Source: Lederbergia galactosidilytica
Lineage (GTDB): Bacteria > Bacillota > Bacilli > Bacillales > Bacillaceae_C
Assembly: GCF_017873565.1 (NCBI RefSeq)
Contig: NZ_JAGGKH010000008.1
Location: forward strand, 1 to 64,000
Length of the DNA: 64,000 bases
Direction of reading: 5' to 3'
A program made the translations under genes and the position numbers. Of the stretch, positions 37,996 through 47,225 are shown piece by piece. The notes beneath the pieces were generated by a model. That model saw only the letters and a list, made by a program, of their open reading frames with translations. It was not told where the DNA came from and made no database searches. The first letter of the stretch is position 1; each line of letters opens with the position of its first letter.

Positions 37996-39387
37996 TTGAT
38001 AAAAGAACAATTACCTTTTTCAAAATATATTGCGATCGGCGTTATGTTATTTGCTCTATTCTTTGGAGCGGGAAATCTCATCTTCCCAGCCCAGTTAGGG
38101 CAAAATGCTGGCACAAATCTTTGGCCAGCTGTATTAGGATTTTTAATTACCGGTGTCAGCTTGCCCTTACTTGGCATTTTGGCGATGGGATATTCCGGAA
38201 GCCGAAATCTACAAGAGCTTGCTAGTAGAGTGAGTCCCACCTATGGAGTTTTTTTTACTTGTCTTTTATATTTAACGATCGGGCCATTCTTCGCCTCACC
38301 ACGTACTAGTACGGTTGCCTATGAAGTGGGAATTGCTCCTATTGTAAGTGACAATTTTCAGCAAGGTGGATTACTAATTTTTTCATTTTTATTTTTTGCT
38401 GCTACTCTGTGGTTTTCCTTAAATCCAGCAAAAATTATTGATAATGTTGGCAAGCTTTTAGCCCCTGGCATTATCATTCTTCTTGCAGTTCTATTGTTGT
38501 TAGTGATTATTAAACCAATGGGGGTTATGCAGGCGCCTGCAGGGGATTATACAGATGGTGCGTTTGTAACTGGGTTTCTCGATGGATATAACACAATGGA
38601 TGCACTCGCGTCCCTTGTATTTGGGATTATCGTCATCAATTCCGTTCGTTCACTTGGCATTACTTCAAAGGGCGGTATCCTCAGAGCGACAGTAAAGTCT
38701 GGTCTAGTTGCCATCACATTACTCGGTGTTATTTACGTTGGCATTGCCTATATGGGTGCAACGGGCACAGAAGCCTTTGGATTTTTTGATAATGGCGGAC
38801 CAGTCCTAAGCAATGCAACTTCCTATTATTTTGGAGCTTTCGGTATGGTTATGTTGGCGATCCTAATCACACTCGCGTGTTTAACGACTGCCATCGGTTT
38901 AACGACCGCCTGTGCAGAATATTTCCAGACGCTATTTCCAAGATTCAGCTATAAGTCATGGGTTATATTTTTCGCTGTCCTTACCTTTGCATTTGCTAAC
39001 TTTGGCTTAACGAATATTATTACATTCTCAGTTCCAGTCTTGATGTTTCTTTATCCATTAGCCATTGTATTAATGATTTTAGCTTTTCTTTCTCCATTAT
39101 TTCGGCATAAACGTATTGTTTATGTGTTAACAACTATTGTTACATTCCTAATTAGTATTTTTGATGGATTGAAAGCTCTTTGTAAATCATTGGAAATCGA
39201 TTATTTTGGCTGGATGACACCATTCATAACGTTCTATGAAAATGTGCTACCTATGTATGATAAAGGGCTTGGCTGGCTCCTACCTGCCTTAATTATTATT
39301 TTGATTACTGCAATTGTCATTCGCATAATAGGTCCATCCAAAGCAGGAGCACAAAATAAAGTGAAACATGGAGTTCATCAGTATTAA
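37996..39387 (+). CDS. brnQ: Branched-chain amino acid transporter (BrnQ, LIVCS family)
   Basis: A 463-residue sodium-coupled transporter for leucine, isoleucine and valine with twelve predicted helices. The first shows FALFFGAGNLIFPAQLGQNAG, the LIVCS signature. PTYGVFFTCLLYLTIGPFFASPRTSTVAYEVGI (read in parts around residues 82-110) is the second conserved block. The long frame begins at an ATG at 37981, which forms part of the GGAGGGG ribosome binding region; TTG at 37996 six bases later is the likely start. It is monocistronic, with a strong terminator. Confidence 0.93.
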   Translation: MIKEQLPFSKYIAIGVMLFALFFGAGNLIFPAQLGQNAGTNLWPAVLGFLITGVSLPLLGILAMGYSGSRNLQELASRVSPTYGVFFTCLLYLTIGPFFASPRTSTVAYEVGIAPIVSDNFQQGGLLIFSFLFFAATLWFSLNPAKIIDNVGKLLAPGIIILLAVLLLLVIIKPMGVMQAPAGDYTDGAFVTGFLDGYNTMDALASLVFGIIVINSVRSLGITSKGGILRATVKSGLVAITLLGVIYVGIAYMGATGTEAFGFFDNGGPVLSNATSYYFGAFGMVMLAILITLACLTTAIGLTTACAEYFQTLFPRFSYKSWVIFFAVLTFAFANFGLTNIITFSVPVLMFLYPLAIVLMILAFLSPLFRHKRIVYVLTTIVTFLISIFDGLKALCKSLEIDYFGWMTPFITFYENVLPMYDKGLGWLLPALIIILITAIVIRIIGPSKAGAQNKVKHGVHQY

Positions 39388-39430
39388 AGAGCTTCATCCT
39401 TGTAAATTTGAGTACGAGCACAACACTGTG

Positions 39431-39473
39431 CCCTATAAGTAGACATTGTGAGAGTCTATTTATAGGGTTTTTT
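39431..39473 (+). terminator. Terminator of brnQ
   Basis: CCCTATAAGTAGAC / GTCTATTTATAGGG arms (one mismatch) followed by six T residues, 43 bases past the stop. Confidence 0.9.
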
Positions 39474-39751
39474 CAATCTAAATAAAAATGGGCATCTTCA
39501 GTGAGAGGGAGTTGATTCAGATGGAATTAAACTTTTTTGAGGGGGGTACATCAGAAGTGAATGATAAAAGGTATATACAGCTCAGAAGGAAATGGAGATA
39601 AATAACAATCATTATATGATGAAGTATGAATAAAAACATTATCTAAAATCAGAGGACGCTCAATAAACTACTAATTCAATATATTAATCTTACGGAAAAC
39701 CAGATGCTGGATTAGATTTTTTGATTAATATAATCATCCAGCAAACTGTCT
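39474..39751. other. Gene-free stretch with a small doubtful frame
   Basis: A 26-codon frame at 39521-39601 with a GAGAGGGAG upstream is the only coding hint; no relative is recognised. A hairpin TGCTGGAT / ATCCAGCA (39705-39742) behind the minus-strand gene may be its terminator. Confidence 0.3.
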
Positions 39752-40159
39752 TTAATTGATGAAAGTTGCCTTGACACGTTTCGATCTGATAAAATATCCG
39801 ATCCAGATGGCACTAATTAGTATATAGATCCAATCCATTTGTGCTCCCATAAATATGACAGGCAAGTATAATAGAATGTCGAGGATATAAATTACGATCA
39901 TTAATTTTGGCAAAATTTTTTTCCGTTTAACCCATGTGTATATTATGAATAGATAAAAGAAAGCTAGAATGAAGTCTGATATATATACAAATAAATCATA
40001 ACCGCCTAAATTTGCCGGGTTGTAAGTGAAGATAACATACATCACTGTAACTAGATTAAACAGAATCATAAGCGCCGGGATAATAAGCCAACCTGCTACG
40101 ATAGCATAACGAAAATCAGTTTTAATTTCAGGCTGCTTTTTTGTTGTTTCTTCCTTCAT
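39752..40159 (-). CDS. Small four-helix membrane protein (DUF2569-like)
   Basis: A 135-residue protein with four predicted membrane helices (about 18-43, 54-75, 84-104 and 108-125). The pattern GWLIIPALMILFN near the first helix recalls DUF2569, but the assignment is weak. GGGGGTGG lies nine bases before the ATG. No function can be given. It stands alone, with R1 short repeat DNA upstream. Confidence 0.65.
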   Translation of the reverse strand: MKEETTKKQPEIKTDFRYAIVAGWLIIPALMILFNLVTVMYVIFTYNPANLGGYDLFVYISDFILAFFYLFIIYTWVKRKKILPKLMIVIYILDILLYLPVIFMGAQMDWIYILISAIWIGYFIRSKRVKATFIN

Positions 40160-40343
40160 CGTGTAGCCACCCCCTTTTTACACAAATTAAACTCAATATA
40201 GCAAATTCACTATATTCCTTCAACTCTGCAAAGGAATTATATAAACATGTTTTTGGAAACCATCCCCCAAAAATTTTCAGGGCAGCGAACTTGAAATATG
40301 AACAGTTTTACTCCCAGCTACCTTACATAACTACAATTGAAAA

Positions 40344-40480
40344 GAGGCTAGGACAAAATATGTTTTCACCAAAGAAAAACCGAACTACTAAGTGCATATA
40401 ACCCAAACAAAAAATATACTTCGCCATGGTAATGCATCGTTCGTCTTTGATGCTAAACATATTAATTATGTCCCAGCCTC
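40344..40480 (-). repeat. MITE-like repeat R1, short diverged copy
   Basis: This 137-bp element has GAGGCTAGGACAAAA ... TTATGTCCCAGCCTC ends and the internal order of the short copy at 13661-13798 (TTTTCACC...CCGAACTA...AATATACTTCGCCATGGTAATGCAT). It is clearly older or more diverged. Confidence 0.8.
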
Positions 40481-40656
40481 TATATCATAATTGAGAGCAA
40501 TTGCGATATAACCCAATTGGAAAATAAATTGTTTTTATAAAGTCTTTGGATGCTCGATTCCCCTTCGCTCACAAGGGGATACTTAATCGTTAAGACCGGC
40601 ATCTTGCATTCTTGTTCACATCATCGTTACTTGAGCCATCTTGTCTTACTTCTTCA

Positions 40657-41316
40657 TTATGTTTTGGAAGTACGAAATTCCTCAATTGCGCGTAACCAAT
40701 TGTTTTTCATGATAGATGAGGCCTTCGCACCTTCACCGCTCTTCATGAGCTCGATAATGTCAGCATGCTCAGCGATAGATTTCTCGGTTAAAATAATGGA
40801 GTTATAAAAAAATAGTCTACTTACATGTGGCTGTAATGATGATAGCATCGATTGTATATACGAATTGTTTGCCGTATCAACAATAATTTGATGAAAGTCT
40901 TCATCTAATTTCAAAGCAGAATAATAGTTTTCTGATCGAATTGCCTTCGCAAACTGTTCGTTTGTATCTTCTAGTAAAGTCACGATTTCATCTGTTAAAT
41001 GTGTGATAGCTAATTCAACAGATAGAGACTGTAATGCTGCCAAGGGTGGTAATAGATCTTTAATGGATTCTCTATCCACTTCCGTTACTTGAGTGGCCTT
41101 ACCCGGATACATTTTTACAAGCCCTTGTACTTCGAGCAACTGCAATGATTCCCTAACAGGTGTCCTACTAACCCCAAGAGCTTTCGCCAATTCTGTATCA
41201 TTCAATTTTTCTCCTGGCTGTAGGGTCCCTTCAATAATCCATTGTTGTAGTTGACTAAAAGCTGATTCCTTCGCTGTTAGCCGAATTGGTTTTAAATGAT
41301 CTGAAGGTATCGGCAC
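40657..41316 (-). CDS. GntR family regulator, FadR subfamily
   Basis: A 219-residue regulator. The winged helix (about 15-75) has GTLQPGEKLNDTELAKALGVSRTPVRESLQLLEVQGLV, the GntR hallmark, and the rest is an all-helical FCD ligand domain with the metal-binding residue pattern DEDFHQ and EHADI. GGGGG abuts the ATG at 41322; the GTG at 41316 has proper spacing and is preferred. It diverges from the MetE-like gene and may regulate it (inference). The ligand is unknown. Confidence 0.88.
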   Translation of the reverse strand: MPIPSDHLKPIRLTAKESAFSQLQQWIIEGTLQPGEKLNDTELAKALGVSRTPVRESLQLLEVQGLVKMYPGKATQVTEVDRESIKDLLPPLAALQSLSVELAITHLTDEIVTLLEDTNEQFAKAIRSENYYSALKLDEDFHQIIVDTANNSYIQSMLSSLQPHVSRLFFYNSIILTEKSIAEHADIIELMKSGEGAKASSIMKNNWLRAIEEFRTSKT

Positions 41317-41619
41317 GGTCATCCCCCTTACATATCCCTTTTAGTATAAAGTATACGATATATTGCACATTCTGTCACTCTATTTTCAGAAGCGGGAGCA
41401 GTTCAGCAATATACGAATACATATTTAATATACTCCATACCCAAATAGGAGTTCGTTATTAATCGTTAGTGTAAAGGAAATCGCAAGTTGGGCGTTTTAT
41501 AAAGAACATCTGTTATAGCCTATAGTTATAACATGACATAAGTTTTATATGTAACCTTATAGCTATTTTTCAAGGTATACTCAATTTAAAGATAAACGGT
41601 ACGAGAAGGAGGAAATTAC

Positions 41620-42708
41620 ATGACACAAACATTAGTCAAGGCACCATTTAGGGCCGATCAAGTGGGAAGTTTATTACGCCCAGAAAGTCTCAAAAAAGCC
41701 AAAAATGAGTATAAAGCTGGAAAGATCACAGCTGAACAACTTCATGAGGTTGAAAGGCAAGAAATTAAACGTGCTGTTGATAAACAAATTGAGGCTGGAT
41801 TGCAAGTCGTAACAGAAGGAGAATTTGGCCGTGATTGGTGGCATTCTACTTTTATGGAACACCTATTAGGAGCTGAGGGTTATATTCCAGAACAAGGATA
41901 TAATTTTTCAAATCAAGAAACAGATCCTTATGATGTAAGACTTGTTGACAAAGTTGCCTATAACCCCAACCATCCATTCTTCCAACAAGCAAAGGAACTA
42001 GTAGAGATAGTAGGAGACAGGGCTGTCGTAAAATTTACCATTCCTAGTCCAAACCAATTCTTTCATCCGAACATTATTAATGGCCAGTATAAAGACTTTG
42101 AGGAGTTTGCACCTGATATTATTCAGGCTTATAAAGAGACGATCCATGAATTTTATCGAATTGGCATTCGTTACCTTCAATTAGATGATGTGTATTTAGC
42201 GGTCATTGCAACAGCTGATTTCCCACCAGCAGAAAAGAAATATCTAGCTGAATTAGCAGTACGTGTAGTGAATGGAGTTCTTGAGGGAAAACCAGAAGAT
42301 TTAACCGTGACAACCCATGTATGTAGAGGAAACTATCGCTCTGACTACTCCTTCTCCGGAGGCTATGACACTGTCGCACCGATCGTCTTTGCCAATGAAA
42401 AAGTCGATGGTTTCTTCTTGGAATATGATGATGAACGCTCAGGATCCTTTGAACCGCTTAAATATATACCTAAAGGTGGCCCAAGAGTTGTACTAGGACT
42501 AGTGACTTCCAAAACCGGACAACTTGAGGATAAAGAAGCCATTAAGGCTAGAGTTCAAGAAGCAACGAAATATGTTCCACTAGAACAACTATGCCTAAGC
42601 CCACAATGTGGTTTTGCTTCCACACATCATGGCAATATCTTAACAGAAGAAGAGCAATGGGAAAAGTTGAGATTTGTCGTCGAAACGGCGAATGAAATTT
42701 GGGAATAA
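41620..42708 (+). CDS. MetE C-terminal-like methyltransferase (YxjG/YxjH family)
   Basis: A 362-residue protein of the cobalamin-independent methionine synthase C-terminal family. It has RADQVGSLLRPESL near residue 10, TEGEFGRDWW near 65 and zinc-site candidates in THVCRGN (about 226) and the CLSPQCGFAS end (about 325). It lacks the N-terminal half of full MetE. Relatives are thought to transfer methyl groups to homocysteine or related thiols. B. subtilis yxjG/yxjH sit behind S-box riboswitches; none is seen here, and a GntR gene diverges instead. AAGGAGG precedes the ATG. Confidence 0.88.
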   Translation: MTQTLVKAPFRADQVGSLLRPESLKKAKNEYKAGKITAEQLHEVERQEIKRAVDKQIEAGLQVVTEGEFGRDWWHSTFMEHLLGAEGYIPEQGYNFSNQETDPYDVRLVDKVAYNPNHPFFQQAKELVEIVGDRAVVKFTIPSPNQFFHPNIINGQYKDFEEFAPDIIQAYKETIHEFYRIGIRYLQLDDVYLAVIATADFPPAEKKYLAELAVRVVNGVLEGKPEDLTVTTHVCRGNYRSDYSFSGGYDTVAPIVFANEKVDGFFLEYDDERSGSFEPLKYIPKGGPRVVLGLVTSKTGQLEDKEAIKARVQEATKYVPLEQLCLSPQCGFASTHHGNILTEEEQWEKLRFVVETANEIWE

Positions 42709-42723
42709 GGGCAAATATATGCT

Positions 42724-42766
42724 AGTCCCCAGGCAGTTTTAAATTGCCTGGGGACTTCTCTTTTTT
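42724..42766 (+). terminator. Terminator of the MetE-like gene
   Basis: Perfect 12-bp arms AGTCCCCAGGCA and TGCCTGGGGACT, then TCTCTTTTTT. Confidence 0.92.
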
Positions 42767-43078
42767 CAAGATCTGATAATTTTTTATACAGCTCATGAAA
42801 TACGTCCCTCATGAAGTGATAGGCTACAACCCATTGCTATAGGGCTGATATTAGTGATAAAAACCGCAACCTATGGAAGTGGCCCATCCTCTATATTTCA
42901 ATGTCTATCTTTATTGCTAATATTCTACTTCTAATAGGAAGGGCCCGCTAAAGCAAATATTCCCTTCCAATATAATAAATTTATAATGCTGGTAAACCTT
43001 TATGCTGGAATCATCAAAGACATGAGTAGGATTGTGGTGTCGATAAAACTAGCAACAAATGCAGACTCTAAATAGGAG
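42767..43078. other. Gene-free stretch between convergent genes
   Basis: No supported gene, RNA or hairpin with a T-tract. Probable 3' region of the AraC gene on the other strand. Confidence 0.4.
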
Positions 43079-43981
43079 CTAACAGGAGGAATTTTTCATT
43101 TTTGCTTTGTATTCTCTAGGCGTACAGCCCTTTTGCTTTTTAAATAATCGGATGAAGTAGCTTTGATTTTGAAATCCTACATCTAGAGCGATATCAAGCA
43201 ATTTTCGGTCAGTCTTTTGTAATAAAATACAAGATTTATTAATTCGGATCGTATTGATGTATTCCATTGCTGTCATACGAACAAACGATTTAAAAAGGCG
43301 GCTAAAGTGACCTTCACTCATTTGAATTTGTGAAGCTAGGTCCTTTACCGTCAGTTTTTTTGGGTAATTTTCATCTATATATCGAAGTACCTTTTTTAAT
43401 AATATTGTTTTCGTATCATCTATTTGCTTAGGACCCTCTTTTTGGATGAGAGATGCCTGCTTTTTCAATACATCCCCTAATAGAATATATAAATAACCCT
43501 TTACTCTTAGTTCATAAGTAATTTCTTTACCCATATAGGCTGCGATCACCATTTCTAGTATTCGAAGCATTTCCTTTTCTTCCACTGTCCCTGTACTTTT
43601 TAACTCACAATGGAACAGCTTTCCGACCATTTCTAAGTAATTACCTTCAATTAAGTCATATGCAAAGCTTCTTAGCAAGTCAGGATGAAATACGATTGCA
43701 TAAATTTTAAAAGGCGAATGAATGGATGATGGATAGGCTGCGTGTAATTGTTCACTTGGGATAAAAAAGCCATTACCTTCAGACAAGCTATACTGCTTTG
43801 TCCCTATCTGTAATTGGATCTTTCCCCTTTCTACATAAATAAATTCTAGTTCGGGGTGCCAGTGCAAATTAAAGATAACTTGACCATCCAAATAGTCAAC
43901 ATCATAAACGCAAAATGGAAACATTGAATCTCCATGTTCCCGTTCCTCAAGCAATCTATCTCTATTGACTGTTATCACCAC
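43079..43981 (-). CDS. AraC family transcriptional regulator with cupin sensor
   Basis: A 300-residue regulator. An N-terminal cupin (LHWHPELEFIYVERGKIQLQIG, about 38-60) is followed by the C-terminal double helix-turn-helix (LTVKDLASQIQMSEGHFSRLF near 218 and LLDIALDVGFQNQSYFIRLFKKQKGCTPREY near 260-290). It diverges from the sugar importer operon and is its likely activator. The start is GTG with AGGTGG nearby; the exact start is uncertain. The sugar ligand cannot be named. Confidence 0.9.
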   Translation of the reverse strand: MVITVNRDRLLEEREHGDSMFPFCVYDVDYLDGQVIFNLHWHPELEFIYVERGKIQLQIGTKQYSLSEGNGFFIPSEQLHAAYPSSIHSPFKIYAIVFHPDLLRSFAYDLIEGNYLEMVGKLFHCELKSTGTVEEKEMLRILEMVIAAYMGKEITYELRVKGYLYILLGDVLKKQASLIQKEGPKQIDDTKTILLKKVLRYIDENYPKKLTVKDLASQIQMSEGHFSRLFKSFVRMTAMEYINTIRINKSCILLQKTDRKLLDIALDVGFQNQSYFIRLFKKQKGCTPREYKAKMKNSSC

Positions 43982-44102
43982 CTAGCAAATTATCATAATT
44001 GTACTATTGTTTGTCGTTATTGTGCAATTATTGCTCCATTTTTATCATTATAATTCTATTTAGAAGTGGAAAGATTACAGTAAAAGTGGGAGTGAATACA
44101 CA

Positions 44103-45374
44103 GTGAAGAAAGTGATAATGGGTTTAAGTACGGTACTCCTATGCGGAGCCATACTAATAGGATGTTCCAACAGCAGTGATAATGGAAAAGACAAGTTAGT
44201 CATTGATATTTTCAATATTAAAGTTGAGACAAAAGATCAGCTAGAAGCAATTATTGAAAAATATGAGAGCGAAAATGAAAACGTCGACATTAATTTAACA
44301 ACAGTAGGTGGCGGACAAGATGCTTCCTCCGCTTTGCAAGCTAAGTTTTCAGCTAATGAAGAGCCGGCAATTTTTTTGCTAGGTGGTCTATCAGATGTTG
44401 AAAAATACCAGGACTATTTATTAGATGTATCAGAAATGGAATCAGCTAAAGCAGCCATTGAAGGAACACTTCAAGGTGCTACGATTGATGGTATCCCTTA
44501 CGGAGTACCATTAAATATCGAAGGTTTCAGTTGGATGATAAACAAGGCAGTATTTCATTCAGCTGGGGTTGATCCCTTGTCCATAAAGAGTTACCAAGAT
44601 TTTGTCAAAGCAGTTGAGACAATCGATAGTAAAAAGGAAGAGCTTGGTCTTGAAGCTGTTTTCGGTTTTAGTGGGAAAGAGGATTGGGTTGTTGGGCAAT
44701 TTTCTAATCATTTTACAGCACCAGAGTTTGATAATGATGTAACCGCTGCCTATGAGACAGATGAATTAACTTTTCAATATGGAGAACGAATGAAGGAATA
44801 TACAGATTTACTAAATGAATATAACGTACAACCGATTCTATCACTTGATTATAGTACATCCGTTGAAGAGCTGTTTACAAACGATAAAGTAGCCATCATC
44901 CACCAAGGAAACTGGATTGTACCTACACTCGATAGTCTGGATCCGGAATTTTCTCAAGAAAAACTAGGTATTTTGCCACTATTTGTTGATCAAGATGACC
45001 AAGGCTATATTAGTGCTGGACCATCCTGGTTCTGGGGAGTTAACAAAGAGAAAGATGATGAAGTCGTCGAAGCATCCAAGGATTTTATTGACTGGATGTA
45101 TACATCTGATTATGGAAAAGAACAAATTGTTGAGGAATTTAAATATATCCCTTCCCAAGAGGGTTATGAAGCGGAAAGTATTCAAGACCCTGTATCAAAA
45201 GAAGTATATGAAATGCTATTAGACGGTAAATCAAGAGTATGGGCTCATAACCAATATCCAAATGGATATAACCAAACTGCCTTTTTCCCTGAATATCAAA
45301 AGTATCTAAACGGTGATATCACATGGGAGCAGCTTGAAAAAGTAGCAAGCGAAAAGTTTAAAGAAATGCGTTAA
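44103..45374 (+). CDS. Carbohydrate ABC transporter substrate-binding lipoprotein
   Basis: A 423-residue lipoprotein with signal peptide and lipobox ILIGC (cysteine near residue 22), of the MalE/UgpB-type sugar-binding family. It shows EQIVEEFKYIPSQEGY near 340 and aromatic residues typical of sugar stacking. It anchors outside the membrane and hands an oligosaccharide or sugar to the two permeases that follow. The GTG start lies eleven bases after GGGAG. It is the first gene of the importer operon. Confidence 0.9.
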   Translation: MKKVIMGLSTVLLCGAILIGCSNSSDNGKDKLVIDIFNIKVETKDQLEAIIEKYESENENVDINLTTVGGGQDASSALQAKFSANEEPAIFLLGGLSDVEKYQDYLLDVSEMESAKAAIEGTLQGATIDGIPYGVPLNIEGFSWMINKAVFHSAGVDPLSIKSYQDFVKAVETIDSKKEELGLEAVFGFSGKEDWVVGQFSNHFTAPEFDNDVTAAYETDELTFQYGERMKEYTDLLNEYNVQPILSLDYSTSVEELFTNDKVAIIHQGNWIVPTLDSLDPEFSQEKLGILPLFVDQDDQGYISAGPSWFWGVNKEKDDEVVEASKDFIDWMYTSDYGKEQIVEEFKYIPSQEGYEAESIQDPVSKEVYEMLLDGKSRVWAHNQYPNGYNQTAFFPEYQKYLNGDITWEQLEKVASEKFKEMR

Positions 45375-45381
45375 CGAGCAT

Positions 45382-45422
45382 GGGCAGGAGTTCCTATTAG
45401 AGAAAAGGATACTGCCCTGCCC
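45382..45422 (+). promoter_or_regulatory. Intercistronic hairpin after the binding-protein gene
   Basis: GGGCAGG / CCTGCCC with a second inner stem (AGTTCCT / AGGATACT). There is no T-tract. Such hairpins often stabilise the binding-protein mRNA so that it is made in excess over the permeases. Confidence 0.55.
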
Positions 45423-45454
45423 GTAAAGGATTGAAAAGAAAGGGTGTGAACGGG

Positions 45455-46318
45455 ATGAAAATGAAGCATTCCACATATTGGGTATTTTTAGCACCGAGTC
45501 TGTTAGCACTAGTAATCGTCTTAGTCATACCTTTTATTCAAGGTGTCTATTATTCATTAACAGAATATAATGGCTTTCAGGTAAAAGAATTTGTTGGCTT
45601 TGACAACTATCTTAACCTATTTAAAGATGATCAATTCCTCTATAGCCTTTTATTTACAGGGGGATTCTCAGTCGCCTCTGTTATTGGAATCAACATTATT
45701 GGCCTATTATTGGCATTATTTGTAACCCAGAAAATGGGGAAATTTAATACGATTTTTAGAACAGTCTTTTTCATGCCTAATTTGATTGGTGGCATTATCC
45801 TTGGATTTATCTGGCAATTTATCTTTCTAAAGGCTTTTGTAGGGATTGCTAGTTTAACAGGAGTGGATTTTTTTAAAGGTTGGCTGTCAGATACTGAAAC
45901 AGGATTTTGGGGCTTAGTTATCTTATTTGTTTGGCAAATGAGTGGCTATATTATGATTATTTATATTTCGTTTTTAAATAATATCCCAGGGGAACTAATC
46001 GAAGCCGCAACCATCGATGGAGCCAATGGATGGCAACGGTTTTGGAAAGTAAAATTTCCACTTCTTGCTCCAGCATTCACCGTTAGCTTATTTCTATCAT
46101 TATCCAATGCCTTTAAGGTTTATGATCAAAATATGGCCTTAACTGCCGGTGGACCTTTCAATTCAACACAAATGGCTACGATGAACATTTATGATACGGC
46201 TTTCAAAGTCCAAGATATGGGCTATGCCCAAGCAAAAGCGATTATCTTTTTACTCATTATCACCATTATTTCAGTCATCCAATTATATATGACAAGGAAA
46301 AAGGAGATTGACATATGA
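45455..46318 (+). CDS. Carbohydrate ABC transporter permease (MalF/LacF-like)
   Basis: A 287-residue permease with six membrane helices. The EAA loop that docks the ATPase reads IEAATIDGANGWQRFWKVKFPLL near residue 185. The start at 45455 follows an AGGGTG region and gives MKMKHSTYWVFLAPSL; the frame opens 24 bases earlier without support. It overlaps the second permease by four bases (ATGA). Confidence 0.92.
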   Translation: MKMKHSTYWVFLAPSLLALVIVLVIPFIQGVYYSLTEYNGFQVKEFVGFDNYLNLFKDDQFLYSLLFTGGFSVASVIGINIIGLLLALFVTQKMGKFNTIFRTVFFMPNLIGGIILGFIWQFIFLKAFVGIASLTGVDFFKGWLSDTETGFWGLVILFVWQMSGYIMIIYISFLNNIPGELIEAATIDGANGWQRFWKVKFPLLAPAFTVSLFLSLSNAFKVYDQNMALTAGGPFNSTQMATMNIYDTAFKVQDMGYAQAKAIIFLLIITIISVIQLYMTRKKEIDI

Positions 46319-47139
46319 TTGCGCGACAAAGGAGTAAAAAAATCGGCCTGATTGTACTAGGCATCTTCTTATCATTATTTTGGTTTTATCCATTTTATTT
46401 AGTAATCGTAAATTCTTTTAAAACGAAATCAGAGATCTTTGCCAATACACTTGGCCTCCCAACCGAAGGAACGTTAGAGAACTATACTGAAGCTTTTATC
46501 GCTTTAGATTTTGTCAAAAGCTTTTTTAATTCATTGTTCATCACAGTATGCAGCATATTTCTTATTTGTATCGTTACATCTATGGCTGCTTACGCATTAT
46601 CAAGACGCCAAGGGAAAACTAGTTCAGCAATTTATTTTCTTTTTGCCATTTGTATGCTGATTCCCTTTCAATCGATTATGATTCCGCTTGTGTCAATTTT
46701 CGGTTCATTCGATATGTTAAATCGTGCTGGATTAATTATTATGTATTTAGGGCTAGGCTCCAGTTTGGCCGTCTTTCTTTATTTTGGTGCCTTAAGAGGC
46801 ATCCCAATGGCATTAGACGAAGCCGCAATTATGGATGGGTGCAATCGATTTCAAATATACTGGCATATTATTCTGCCAATGTTAAAATCCACAACCGTCA
46901 CAGTCATCGTCTTAAATGCCATCTGGTTCTGGAATGACTATCTATTGCCATCCCTAGTCATCAACAAACAAGGAATGTACACCATCCCATTAAAAATGTT
47001 CTACTTCTTTGGCGAATATTCCAAACAATGGCATCTCGCATTAGCCGCCCTAGTGATCGCCATCATCCCGATCATTCTAGTCTACATGTTCCTACAAAAA
47101 TATATCATCAAAGGCATTTCAGAAGGAGCGGTTAAATAA
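46315..47139 (+). CDS. Carbohydrate ABC transporter permease (MalG/LacG-like)
   Basis: A 274-residue permease with six helices and an EAA loop DEAAIMDGCNRFQIYWHIILPML near residue 165. AAGGAG lies eight bases before the ATG. No ATPase gene follows, so energy must come from a shared ATPase such as MsmX, as is usual for Bacillus sugar importers. No sugar-cleaving enzyme is in the operon either. An R2 palindrome begins about 15 bases after the stop. Confidence 0.92.
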   Translation: MIARQRSKKIGLIVLGIFLSLFWFYPFYLVIVNSFKTKSEIFANTLGLPTEGTLENYTEAFIALDFVKSFFNSLFITVCSIFLICIVTSMAAYALSRRQGKTSSAIYFLFAICMLIPFQSIMIPLVSIFGSFDMLNRAGLIIMYLGLGSSLAVFLYFGALRGIPMALDEAAIMDGCNRFQIYWHIILPMLKSTTVTVIVLNAIWFWNDYLLPSLVINKQGMYTIPLKMFYFFGEYSKQWHLALAALVIAIIPIILVYMFLQKYIIKGISEGAVK

Positions 47140-47154
47140 AATATGGGGACAATA

Positions 47155-47208
47155 TGGGGACAGTCCCCCACCGTGGTAAAGCATTAACGTGCTAGGGGAC
47201 TGTCCCCA
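47155..47208. repeat. Palindromic repeat R2, copy E
   Basis: GGGGACAGTCCCCCA ... GGTAAAGCATTAACG ... TAGGGGACTGTCCCC. It lies between two convergent genes (permease and RNase J) and could terminate both. A partial GGGGACAA duplicate lies just before it (47145). Confidence 0.9.
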
Positions 47209-47225
47209 TGATTTTTCCCCGTGAT

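Noticed and set aside
39521-39601. 26-codon frame as a small gene
   Set aside because: A purine-rich upstream exists but no conserved feature; too short to support.
41323-41619. S-box riboswitch upstream of the MetE-like gene
   Set aside because: Relatives in B. subtilis have one, but no S-box stems or terminator/antiterminator pair could be found here.
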